A stretch of DNA of 64,000 bases, taken from Micromonospora eburnea (GTDB lineage Bacteria; Actinomycetota; Actinomycetes; Mycobacteriales; Micromonosporaceae). Made by a program: the position numbers and the translations under genes. Of this stretch, positions 8,142 through 16,091 are shown piece by piece (the stretch's first letter is position 1; each line of letters begins with the position of its first letter). The notes below the pieces were generated by a model. It was not told the origin of the DNA and ran no database searches. It saw only the letters and a list, made by a program, of their open reading frames with translations. Location: the NCBI RefSeq assembly GCF_900090225.1, contig NZ_FMHY01000002.1, positions 1,116,001-1,180,000 of the forward strand. Direction: 5' to 3'.

Positions 8142-8710
8142 CTGCTACTCGGCACATGAGACTTGCTGGGCACGCTCAGCTGTTCACGCTCACTGATGAT
8201 GCGCATTCTGACCTGGTCTCGTACCTCTCGCGCTCCCGTGCTGCGCTGGAGAACGAACCTGATGGTGACGAAACCCTGCGGGACGTCGAGGCGGCCCTTG
8301 GTGACCAGCTTGCGCCGCTGTGCGAAGGCGGTTCGGTTGTGGACGCCGTGCAGATGCAGAACCTTCTCGATCGCACGGGGTCCATCGAGTCGAGCCGTAC
8401 GATGCAGAATGGGAGTGCCCCGCAGCGCCTGCCGTCCTGGGTTCGTGTCACCGAGGGCAAGTGGCTGGCGGGGGTGTGCCTCGGGGTGGCAGCGCGTGCG
8501 AACCTCGATCCTGCGTGGGTTCGAGGTGTTGCGGCGGTCGCCGTGTTCCTCGTTGCAGGCATCCTGGCTCCACTCGGAGAGGGCATCCCCATGCTCTTGT
8601 TTCTGGCCGCAGCTGCGCTCGGCTACATCGTCCTCATCGTGGCGCTGCCACCGGTTCGCTCCGTCGCTGAGTATCGACGCCTCCACCGCCTGGGCCGCAA
8701 CTACCCGTAG
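8138..8710 (+). CDS. PspC-domain membrane protein
   Basis: A 190-residue protein. The first 100 residues are soluble, acidic and without a family I recognise; in padR-pspC pairs this part often contacts the regulator. Residues about 104-170 form a PspC domain (KWLAGVCLGVAARANLDPAWVRGVAAVAV, then two hydrophobic helices ending in LIVALPP). PspC proteins sense or answer cell-membrane stress. It is co-translated with padR through a 4-nt overlap. GC content is low relative to the neighbourhood, like padR. Confidence 0.85.
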   Translation: MTATRHMRLAGHAQLFTLTDDAHSDLVSYLSRSRAALENEPDGDETLRDVEAALGDQLAPLCEGGSVVDAVQMQNLLDRTGSIESSRTMQNGSAPQRLPSWVRVTEGKWLAGVCLGVAARANLDPAWVRGVAAVAVFLVAGILAPLGEGIPMLLFLAAAALGYIVLIVALPPVRSVAEYRRLHRLGRNYP

Positions 8711-8865
8711 ACCGTTTGAACTGCCGTGGAAGGTCGTCCCCGACGCTGAGCAAGCTCCTCCACCTACCCCTCACATCGGCCGCCACCGAACGGACGGGCC
8801 GCCGCGGTCGGCCGGCTGAAGATCAGTCCTTAACGTTGCTTGGGCTGGAAACTACGGGGGGGCCG

Positions 8866-9162
8866 GTGAGGCGGCGGGAGACCGTCGAGCAACTGGCCGC
8901 CCGCGTGGACGCCGGGCAGACTTCTTGCTCGGGCGAATGGCACGCCGGGCACGCGGCCCGTACCGCCGTGACCGGTGGCATGTACGCCGCCGCCCGCCGC
9001 CAGCGCTCTCGGGGTACCGGTGACGGTGACGTGGCGGGACCGCCGCGACACGGCCGTGTGGCCCACGCACCGCAAGGCCGACGGGCAGACCCATCCGGTC
9101 GGCACCGCTTCACGGTTGGCGCGGCCCGGCAGCGGAGACGACCGGCCGCTGCCGGCTGGCTC
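8866..9162 (+). pseudogene. Probable frameshifted remnant of an accessory gene
   Basis: Two adjacent frames read like parts of one protein. The first begins at GTG 8866 (VRRRETVEQLAARVDAGQT, then EWHAGHAARTAVTGGMYAAARRQ). After about 9005 the coding-like sequence continues in the next frame (LGVPVTVTWRDRRDTAVWPTH...). Each frame becomes low-complexity Arg/Pro sequence when followed past the junction. This looks like one gene broken by a single-base indel, in a stretch between pspC and an abortive-infection gene. I do not know the family. A sequencing error would give the same picture, and the call is tentative. Confidence 0.35.
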
Positions 9163-10008
9163 TCAGCGCCCGGCGCCGCGCCCGCTCATCGCGACCTCCA
9201 GCATGAACGCGCACCAGGCGATCGCTGAACGGGCCGCCAACCGGCCGACCGCAGCGTCGACCGCCGGCACGCCGGTCATGCCGTGCCCGTCACCGACCTT
9301 GTTCCGCAGCTCGGCCACGTTTTGAGTGAGCGGGTGGAGACGGCTGAGGATGCGCTTCACCTGGTCCAGCTGCGGGCCAGCGGCCTGGGTGACGTGCACC
9401 CCGAGGGCCTGGCTGGCCTTCGCCACCAGCGCGGGCACCTCGTCCTTGTCGCTTACCGGTTCCCCGCGCAGCGCGAGCACCGCCTTGGCGGTGGCCTCGA
9501 TCAGGTTCTTCGCCCGGCCGATCAGCGCGCCCGTGTCGTCGGGCAGGGCGCGTTCCAGCCGCGTCAGTTCCTGACGGATCGCCGCGGCGTCGGCGAGCGC
9601 GGCGGTGGCGGTGGCCGCTAGGCCGGCGATCGCCGCGAGCGGGTCACCGGGGGCGTCGAGGGCATACCCGTCGTCGTGCAAGCAGTTCCGCAGCCGGACC
9701 ACCATGTCGCGGTGTGCCCCTGCCCCCGCCTCGTGCAGTTCGGCGATCCGGGAGGCGAAACGCAGCACCCGCGCCACGTTCTCCGGGTCCGTCAAGTCCG
9801 CGGCGACGATCGTGTTGTAGGCAGCTCCGGCAGCGCGCAGTGAGGGGATTTGCTCTTGCGTGTTGCGCCGGTCGGGCACGAACCGCAGGCCGACGGCCCT
9901 AGCGGCGGAGGCGACATCCATCGTGTTCACGGCCCCTGTGGCGAGATCGGCTACCGCGACGATGGTCTGCGTTGACAGGAGCTGCTGCACGACCGTGGAT
10001 CGTGTCAC
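9163..10008 (-). CDS. Abortive infection protein with C-terminal Abi_C domain
   Basis: A 281-residue protein. The C-terminal 110 residues match the Abi_C (abortive infection C-terminus) pattern: LIGRAKNLIEATAKAVL, then KASQALGV, then RILSRLHPLTQNVAELRNKVGDGHG, then a final helix (AARSAIAWCAFMLEVA). Abi_C proteins are found in single-gene phage-defence and accessory loci. The N-terminal part is all-helical and not recognised. Start choice is uncertain: GTG 10008 (VTRSTVVQQLL) begins the region that looks coding, while a TTG at 10140 would add 44 residues of low-quality sequence. It sits on an accessory patch beside padR-pspC and a broken gene. Confidence 0.7.
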   Translation of the reverse strand: MTRSTVVQQLLSTQTIVAVADLATGAVNTMDVASAARAVGLRFVPDRRNTQEQIPSLRAAGAAYNTIVAADLTDPENVARVLRFASRIAELHEAGAGAHRDMVVRLRNCLHDDGYALDAPGDPLAAIAGLAATATAALADAAAIRQELTRLERALPDDTGALIGRAKNLIEATAKAVLALRGEPVSDKDEVPALVAKASQALGVHVTQAAGPQLDQVKRILSRLHPLTQNVAELRNKVGDGHGMTGVPAVDAAVGRLAARSAIAWCAFMLEVAMSGRGAGR

Positions 10009-10164
10009 GGGCCGAAGGCCGGACGCTAACCGGTTCGCCGGGTCACCATGCCGGGCAGACGCTGCCCGCCCGCCTGGAGGCACGGCGCAGGCGGTGCGGA
10101 CAGCCGGACCGGGATGATCGTTCGATTCGGTAGGGACCAACGCCCGCCCTTGATGACATCGATC

Positions 10165-10193
10165 TTGACAGCTTGTGAGAGTCGGATCACACT
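10165..10193 (+). promoter_or_regulatory. Candidate promoter of the M14 carboxypeptidase
   Basis: TTGACA (10165-10170) and CACACT (10188-10193) are spaced by 17 nt. The -35 is perfect but the -10 is weak. It lies about 80 nt before the start codon. Confidence 0.4.
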
Positions 10194-10274
10194 TCCGGCC
10201 AACTGTGGCTGCCGAGGTCGTGCCGGGACCCCCACCGGGTCGCCCTCGGGACCTCCCTGCCAGGAAGGACTCTC

Positions 10275-12716
10275 ATGAGGAGCACAAGGAGACCGATCAG
10301 ACGGGGCCGATTGCTGGCCCTGCTGGCGCTGCCGCTGGCGCTCGCCGTCAGCGCACCCGGCCTCGCGAACCCGACGTCGGACAGCGCGGTGGCCCCCGAC
10401 AGGTCGTCGAGCGGCGATCAGAACGGCGTCGGGCTGATGCGTATCGTGGTCGCCGACAAGTCGGGCATCGACCGGCTCAACGAGCTGGGCGTCGACCTCG
10501 CCGAGTACGTCAAGCCGGTCGACAACGGCATCGAGGTGCACGCGATCCTCAGCCCGGAGGAGAGCCAGGCGCTGCGGGACCAGGGCTTCGACGTGCAGGA
10601 CGCGATCTCCGACCAGAGCGACTACGCGGAGAACGTGGCCGAGCGGTCCGCCGCGGTCCGGGCCGTGCAGTCCCTGGCCGCCAGCACCGACACCCTGACG
10701 GTGCTGCGGTCCGAGTGGTTCACCAGCCTCGACGACCAGCTCTTCCTCAACGTCGAGGTGAAGTCGAGCGCCGGCGCCGACTCGACCACGGTGCTCACGG
10801 TGAGCTGGGACCGCGGGGCGGGCACCGAGATCGGCTCCGGCGGCACCACCACCCTGTCCCGGTTCACCGACGCCGGCCAGTACATGTACCACCGGTTCAG
10901 CAACCCGCTGGCCATCGACGTCGCGCCGTCCAGGGCCACCATCACCAGCAACAAGGGTGGCTCGGTCACGGTCGACGTGGGCAGGTGGCTGGGTAGCCCG
11001 CGCAAGGTCACCGGCGACCACCCGTACGTGTCGGACTTCGTCGACCACTACATGGACCCGACCGAGGTCACCGCCCGGTTCACCTCGCTGGCCGCGGAGT
11101 TCCCGAAGCTCACCCAGCTGATCGACCTGCCGTACAAGACGAACGGCTACCGGCGCCAGGCGCAGGCGCAGTTCGGCACCGCCACGGCGAGCATCCTCTA
11201 CGTCACCTCGAAGGCGTACGGCTCCGAGGGCGGCAACGACATCACCATGTCGCTGGTCAACCCGGGCGCGGCCAACGCCCCGCTGACCGTCGGCGTCTCC
11301 GGCAAGGCCGTCACGGTGAACCTGGCGACCAACGGTTCCGGCGCGGTCACCAGCACCGCGGCGCAGGTCGTCGCCGCGGTCAACGGCCACGCCGACGCCG
11401 CCAAGCTGCTCACGGCCAGCACCTACCGGGGCAACGCCGGCACCGGCGTGGTGGCCGCGACCGGCGTCACCCAGCTGACCGACAACCTGAAGGCGCCGGC
11501 GAGCGTGTCCCGCGACCCGTTCCAGATGAAGGTGCTGCGGATCGGCAAGCACCGGGACGGCTCGAAGGTCGGCGTCTTCCTCTACTGCCAGGAGCACGCC
11601 CGGGAGTGGGTGACCCCGCTGGTCTGCGTGGAGTCGGCCGAGCGGCTGCTGCGCAACTACGCGCAGGACCCGAACACCCGCAAGATCGTCGATGACCTGG
11701 ACATCTTCATCCTGCCGGTGGTCAACCCGGACGGCGCGCACTACAGCATGTACGACTACAACATGCAGCGGAAGAACATGACCAACTACTGCCCGGCGGC
11801 GTCGGCGGACCCGGCCAACCGCAACGCCTGGGGCGTGGACGTCAACCGCAACTTCTCGGTCGGCTCCGTCTTCGACGGCTACAACGGGGCATCGGCGACC
11901 AGCTGCACGAGTGAGACCTTCGCCGGCCCGAGCGAGCTGTCCGAGCCGGAGGCGCGCAACGAGGTCTGGCTGGTCGACAACTTCCCGAACATCAAGCTCT
12001 CGATGAACACCCACTCCTACGGCGGCTACTTCATGTGGCCGCCGGGGGCGTACAAGACCGCCGGGCGGGAGGTGCTGCCGCGGGTGGACCAGGGCACCGA
12101 GGCCTTCTTCTGGACCTCCTCCGACTACATCCTCTCCCGGGTGCAGGAATACCGGGGCACCGCGATCTGGCCGGGCCGTACCGGGCCGGTGACCGACGTG
12201 CTCTACTCGGCGGCCGGCAACAGCGCGGACGAGCACTGGTACAACCGGGGCATCATCGGCTGGGACTTCGAGGTCGGCGCGGACGTCTACAACCCGGCGA
12301 CCAAGCGGTTCACCGCGGTCGGTTTCCAGCCGCCGTTCGCCGAGGGCCACGAGGAGGCGATGGAGTTCGCCAACGGCAACATCGGCATCCTTGAGGTCGC
12401 CCGGGCGTACGCGACCGACAAGATCCAGCCGAAGAGCACGGTGAAGATCGTCAAGCAGGAGCCGGGCGAAACCACCTTCACCTTCAGTGTCAGTGAGCCG
12501 GCGAACGTGTACTACACGCTCGACGGCAGCCGGCCGACGTTCGACTCGCCCAAGCTGGCCCTCGCCGGCATGCGGGAGGGTGTCCAGAACATCACGGTGA
12601 AGAGCAACACGACCGTCAACTGGTTCTCCGTGGACATCGCCGGCAACGTGGAGAGCAACTACAAGCCGGACGGCAACGGCAAGAACCACAACAAGCAGAC
12701 CGTATCTGTCAAATAG
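10275..12716 (+). CDS. Secreted zinc carboxypeptidase, M14 family, with C-terminal chitobiase-like domain
   Basis: An 813-residue exported enzyme. The signal peptide spans residues 1-31 (RRPIRRGRLLALLALPLAL...ApgLAN). A propeptide-like region leads to the catalytic domain with the zinc motif H441-A-R-E444, third zinc ligand H580 (MNTHSYGG), substrate-binding signature GVDVNRNFSVG, and catalytic Glu near 666 (GWDFEVG). M14 enzymes remove C-terminal residues from peptides or cleave peptidoglycan peptides. Around 160-400 there is an additional insert not found in minimal M14 enzymes. The last 90 residues contain the Y-Y-T-L-D-G-S-R-P-T pattern of chitobiase C-terminal/CHB_HEX domains. AGGAAGGA sits 5-8 nt before the ATG. 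Confidence 0.93.
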   Translation: MRSTRRPIRRGRLLALLALPLALAVSAPGLANPTSDSAVAPDRSSSGDQNGVGLMRIVVADKSGIDRLNELGVDLAEYVKPVDNGIEVHAILSPEESQALRDQGFDVQDAISDQSDYAENVAERSAAVRAVQSLAASTDTLTVLRSEWFTSLDDQLFLNVEVKSSAGADSTTVLTVSWDRGAGTEIGSGGTTTLSRFTDAGQYMYHRFSNPLAIDVAPSRATITSNKGGSVTVDVGRWLGSPRKVTGDHPYVSDFVDHYMDPTEVTARFTSLAAEFPKLTQLIDLPYKTNGYRRQAQAQFGTATASILYVTSKAYGSEGGNDITMSLVNPGAANAPLTVGVSGKAVTVNLATNGSGAVTSTAAQVVAAVNGHADAAKLLTASTYRGNAGTGVVAATGVTQLTDNLKAPASVSRDPFQMKVLRIGKHRDGSKVGVFLYCQEHAREWVTPLVCVESAERLLRNYAQDPNTRKIVDDLDIFILPVVNPDGAHYSMYDYNMQRKNMTNYCPAASADPANRNAWGVDVNRNFSVGSVFDGYNGASATSCTSETFAGPSELSEPEARNEVWLVDNFPNIKLSMNTHSYGGYFMWPPGAYKTAGREVLPRVDQGTEAFFWTSSDYILSRVQEYRGTAIWPGRTGPVTDVLYSAAGNSADEHWYNRGIIGWDFEVGADVYNPATKRFTAVGFQPPFAEGHEEAMEFANGNIGILEVARAYATDKIQPKSTVKIVKQEPGETTFTFSVSEPANVYYTLDGSRPTFDSPKLALAGMREGVQNITVKSNTTVNWFSVDIAGNVESNYKPDGNGKNHNKQTVSVK

Positions 12717-12735
12717 TCGATCTCGATCGAACAGC

Positions 12736-12766
12736 GGTGGCCGCCGGCCCGAGGTCGGCGGCCACC
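12736..12766 (+). terminator. Stem-loop terminator after the carboxypeptidase
   Basis: An 11-bp perfect stem (GGTGGCCGCCG) closes a 9-nt loop, starting 20 nt after the stop, and is followed by GGCCTTTCC. Confidence 0.7.
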
Positions 12767-12873
12767 GGCCTTTCCGCGTACGCCGACTCGGCGTCGTTCC
12801 TGCCGCGAGCCACGTCGACGCTCTTAACCTTCCCCGGTGCCGGTCTTAACCCTTCCTCGGGGACACTCGGGGC

Positions 12874-13350
12874 ATGGGCCGTCGACCGATCCTCGCCGCC
12901 GTCGGATGGTTGGCCACCACCGTCGCCGCCACGCTCGTCGGGCTGGGCGCGATCCGGCTGGTCGGAGACGGCATCACCGGCACCCCGGGCGGCGTACTCG
13001 ACCAGCGGGAGGTCGCCCGCGCGCTCGCGTCACCGGAGCCGGCGCCCGGCGTGCCGAGCGGCGGTCCGACCCCGACCGCCGCCGCGGCGAGCCCGCCGCC
13101 GACCCGCGGCCCGACCGCCACCGCGGCTCGGCGGAGTTTCGTCACCCCCGGCGGTACGGCGGTGGCGGAATGCGGGCCGGCCGGGGTACGCCTGGTCACC
13201 TGGTCGCCCGCCCAGGGCTACCGGGCCAAGGACACTCCCGACCGGGGGCCGGACGATCACGTCGAGGTCCGCTTCGAAGGCTCGGCGGGCGAGTACGAGC
13301 TGAAGCTGCGCTGCGTCGGCGGGCGACCGGTGGCGGAGACCCACGACTGA
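12874..13350 (+). CDS. Small membrane-anchored or secreted hypothetical protein
   Basis: A 158-residue protein I do not recognise. Residues 8-28 form a hydrophobic anchor or uncleaved signal (AVGWLATTVAATLVGLGAI). A Pro/Thr/Ala linker follows at residues 50-85. The C-terminal 75 residues form a small domain with two cysteines likely joined by a disulfide outside the cell (AECGPAG and LKLRCVGG), and beta-rich character. Comparable lineage-specific proteins are frequent in Micromonosporaceae. It may be in one unit with the next membrane-protein gene, 108 nt away on the same strand. Confidence 0.7.
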   Translation: MGRRPILAAVGWLATTVAATLVGLGAIRLVGDGITGTPGGVLDQREVARALASPEPAPGVPSGGPTPTAAAASPPPTRGPTATAARRSFVTPGGTAVAECGPAGVRLVTWSPAQGYRAKDTPDRGPDDHVEVRFEGSAGEYELKLRCVGGRPVAETHD

Positions 13351-13458
13351 GTCCAGCCGCGACGGTCCGGCCGTCCGGCACCGGCGGCGACGGCGATGCG
13401 CGGCGCACGGCGTCGCGGCCGGACGGCGCTCGACGGCGCCCTGTGGCAACATCGCGCC

Positions 13459-14241
13459 GTGCGTCCCCACCGCCTGCTCGCCGCGCTCGCGGCCGGGCTC
13501 GCCCTCGCCCACCTGATCGGACGCTGGTACGCCGTACCGCTGCTGCCCGCCGCGCACACCCTCGCCTGGATCGCCGCCGCCGGAGTCGCGCTGACCACGC
13601 CCGACTTGGCCCGGCGCACCCGGTACGGGCTCGGCCTCGCCGGGGTGGCGGTCGGTGTGCTGTCGCTGCCGTCGGGTGGCGACGCACCAGGGTTGCAGTT
13701 CCTGTCGCCGCTGCCGCCGTCCGACCCCGGGCTCACCGGCCAGCAACTCCGGTGGTGGGCCCTGCTGGCCGTGGCCGGGGTCGCGCTCACTCTCGCGGTG
13801 TCCGCGCTGCCTCGACTCGCCGCCGATCGGGGGCGCACTGCCGTGGCCGTCGTGCTGGCCGTGGCGGCCGGCGGGCTCGCGCTGGCGCTCGGGCCGGTCG
13901 ACGCGTTGCCCGCGTACGCGGTGCTGGTCGCCCTGGCCGTGCTGGCCCTGGCCCGGTCCGGCGCGGTGGCGGTGGCCCTCGGCCTGGGCCTGGTGGCGGT
14001 GCTCCTCCTCGACGACCCCGCGCAGGGCTGGTTCTCCTGGCTGCGCCCGACGAACCAGCAGGCCACACTGGAGTTCCTGAGCGAGGCGGAGTACCGGCGG
14101 CGGTTCGCGGGGAACGCGTGGCCGGCCAGCGAACTGACCGAGGCGTTGCGGTTCGTGGCCGGGGCGCTGGTGCTCGTCGGCTGTCGACGGGCGGGGCGGG
14201 CGCGGGCACGAGCGCACGGCGCCGTCCGACCGGGGTCGTAA
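13459..14241 (+). CDS. Multi-pass membrane protein of unknown function
   Basis: A 260-residue protein with about seven hydrophobic helices, rich in Ala, Leu and Val, and an Arg-rich C-terminal tail (GCRRAGRARARAHG). A non-membrane loop with a conserved look (WFSWLRPTNQQATLEFLSEAEYRRRF) lies near residue 195. No family is recognised. GTG at 13459 was preferred to a start 21 codons upstream because the extra residues are an Arg-rich non-membrane stretch, and VRPHRLLAAL begins the first helix. Confidence 0.65.
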   Translation: MRPHRLLAALAAGLALAHLIGRWYAVPLLPAAHTLAWIAAAGVALTTPDLARRTRYGLGLAGVAVGVLSLPSGGDAPGLQFLSPLPPSDPGLTGQQLRWWALLAVAGVALTLAVSALPRLAADRGRTAVAVVLAVAAGGLALALGPVDALPAYAVLVALAVLALARSGAVAVALGLGLVAVLLLDDPAQGWFSWLRPTNQQATLEFLSEAEYRRRFAGNAWPASELTEALRFVAGALVLVGCRRAGRARARAHGAVRPGS

Positions 14242-14441
14242 CGTCGCCGCGCTCTGGCCGTCTCCCACCACCGCAGCCGTACGGCGGTACGACAGCGGGG
14301 ACTTGGCTCGACCGGCCCAGCACGAACCGGTCCTGGCCACCAGATCCCCGCTGAACAGGGATCCAAACCACGGAGAGGTGGCGAACTCCACGATCTGCGC
14401 GTCCCGGCGTGACGGGCGCGCGGACCGGGTATGTGCGCGCC

Positions 14442-14834
14442 ATGGAGCATTTCACGATCGAGACCGTCGCCGAGAAGAGCCCGGACTTCCGCCGGGTGCT
14501 GTGGACCGGTGGGCAAACCCAGTTGGTGATCATGACGATTCCGCCGGGCGGGGAGATCGGCGAGGAGGTCCACGAGGGCATCGACCAGATCCTCACCTTC
14601 GTCAGCGGCACCGGCGAGGCCCGGGTGGCCGGTGAGAAGAAGGAGGTGGTCTCCGGTGATCTGGTGGTCGTACCGGCCGGCACGAAACACAACTTCGTCA
14701 ACACCGGGCCCAACCCGCTCGTCCTCTACACCGTCTACGGCCCACCCGACCACGCCGACGGGGCCGTGCACCGGACCAAGGAGGAGGCGGAGGCGGCCGA
14801 GGCGGCCGGCCAGGACGAGCCGCCCACCGCCTGA
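14442..14834 (+). CDS. Cupin-domain protein
   Basis: A 130-residue single-cupin protein. Motif 1 spans the GEIGEEVHEGIDQILTFVSG region and motif 2 is GDLVVVPAGTKHNFVN, with a Glu and two His residues placed to bind one metal ion. The C terminus is an acidic Glu/Ala tail (EEAEAAEAAGQDE). Small cupins act as isomerases, oxygenases or ligand-binding proteins; nothing here chooses between these. ATG 14442 begins MEHFTIETV, the usual family start; an upstream ATG-containing extension is not supported. Confidence 0.85.
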   Translation: MEHFTIETVAEKSPDFRRVLWTGGQTQLVIMTIPPGGEIGEEVHEGIDQILTFVSGTGEARVAGEKKEVVSGDLVVVPAGTKHNFVNTGPNPLVLYTVYGPPDHADGAVHRTKEEAEAAEAAGQDEPPTA

Positions 14835-14844
14835 TCCTGTCCTT

Positions 14845-14897
14845 GTTAACAGGGGGCCCCTGCTCTACCGGAGGCGTTAGTAAGGGGCCCTTCCTTA
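14845..14897. repeat. 53-bp dispersed repeat, copy 1
   Basis: The second copy is at 43065-43117; the two align without gaps with 42 of 53 identical bases. Each copy holds two direct units of about 22 bp, GTTAnnAAGGGGCCCTTCCTTA-like, separated by CCGnAnGC. Every unit has a palindromic GGGCCC core, so it can form a hairpin. The last three bases are the TAA stop codon of threonine synthase read on the minus strand. Confidence 0.8.
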
Positions 14898-16082
14898 CAC
14901 CAGCGGGACGGTGGAGACGTCCACCGTCTCCGGGTATTTCAGCCCCGCGCCGGTGTTCAACACCACCACCCGCTCGCCGGCCCGGATCCAGCCCCCGGCG
15001 CGCAGCTGTCGGGCGGCGGTCAGGCAGGCGGCCCCCTCCGGGCAGAGCAGCAGGCCCTCCCGGGCGGCGAAGTCGCGCAGGTCGGCGAGGATCGCGGCGT
15101 CGTCGACGGCGACCGCGGTCCCGCCGCTGTCCCGCAGCGCGGTCAGGATCAGCTCGTCGCCGAGCGGGGACGGCACGGTGATGCCGAACGCCAGCGTGTG
15201 CGCGTCCGCCCACGGGGTGGCCCGGGGCTCGCCGGCCGCGAACGCCCGGACGATCGGCGCGCAGCCGGTGGACTGCACCGCGACGAGGCGGGGCAGCCGG
15301 TCCTCCACCCAGCCCAGCTCGCGCAACTCGTGCAGCGCCTTGTGGATGCCGATCAGCCCGACCCCGCCGCCGGTCGGATAGATGATCACATCAGGCACCT
15401 GCCAGCCGAGCTGCTCGACGATCTCGTACCCCATGGTCTTCTTGCCTTCCAGGCGGTACGGCTCGCGCAGCGTGCCGGCGTCGAAGATCCGCCCGCCCGA
15501 CTCGGCGACCAGCCCCGCCACCCACCGGCCGGCGTCGCTGATCAGGCCGTCCACCAGGCGCAGGTCGGCTCTGGCCGCGACGCACTCCCGGCGGCAGACG
15601 GTGGGCGCGTCGAGCGGCATGGCGATGGTCGCGCCCAGCCCGGCCCGGGTCGCGTACGTCGCCCAGGCCGCCCCGGCGTTGCCGTTGGTGGGCATGGCGA
15701 TCCGCTCGACGCCCAGCTCCCGGGCCCGGCTCACGCCCACCGCCGCGCCCCGGGCCTTGAACGATCCGGTCGGGGCCAGCCCCTCGTCCTTCACGATCAG
15801 TTCCGGGATCCCGATCTCGGCGCCGTACGCGGGGGCGCGCAGCAGCGGCGTCCAGCCCTCGCCGAGCGTGGTCACGAAGCGAGGGTCGACCACCGGCAGC
15901 AGCTCCCGGTAGCGCCACAGATCGGCCGGCCGGAGGCCGAACTGCTCGGGGGTCACCGACGCGGCCACCGCGGCCAGGTCGTAGCGGGCCAGCAGCGGAG
16001 AGCCACAGTCGCACAGGTTTCGCGGCTCGTCCGCGGGGCGTTCCCGGCCACAGCGCGGGCACTCCAGGTGCGTCAGGTGCAC
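14895..16082 (-). CDS. thrC: Threonine synthase
   Basis: A 395-residue PLP enzyme that converts O-phosphohomoserine to threonine. The N terminus has a zinc-ribbon-like pair (CPRCGRE...CDCGS) typical of actinobacterial and plant-type ThrC. The PLP lysine is in PTGSFKARG, the Asn loop is TNGNAGAAWA, and the phosphate-binding loop is YPTGGGVGLIG. Start is GTG (VHLTHLECPRCG), preceded by GGGA overlapping the stop of the LigD-like gene 9 nt upstream, so the two are probably cotranscribed. The TAA stop is unusual for this GC-rich genome and is provided by a dispersed repeat. Confidence 0.93.
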   Translation of the reverse strand: MHLTHLECPRCGRERPADEPRNLCDCGSPLLARYDLAAVAASVTPEQFGLRPADLWRYRELLPVVDPRFVTTLGEGWTPLLRAPAYGAEIGIPELIVKDEGLAPTGSFKARGAAVGVSRARELGVERIAMPTNGNAGAAWATYATRAGLGATIAMPLDAPTVCRRECVAARADLRLVDGLISDAGRWVAGLVAESGGRIFDAGTLREPYRLEGKKTMGYEIVEQLGWQVPDVIIYPTGGGVGLIGIHKALHELRELGWVEDRLPRLVAVQSTGCAPIVRAFAAGEPRATPWADAHTLAFGITVPSPLGDELILTALRDSGGTAVAVDDAAILADLRDFAAREGLLLCPEGAACLTAARQLRAGGWIRAGERVVVLNTGAGLKYPETVDVSTVPLV

Positions 16083-16091
16083 GATGGTCCC

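Noticed and set aside
7741..10140. Integrated phage or ICE at the low-GC patch
   Set aside because: No integrase, attachment-site repeat, replication or transfer gene is visible, so only a small accessory insertion can be supported.
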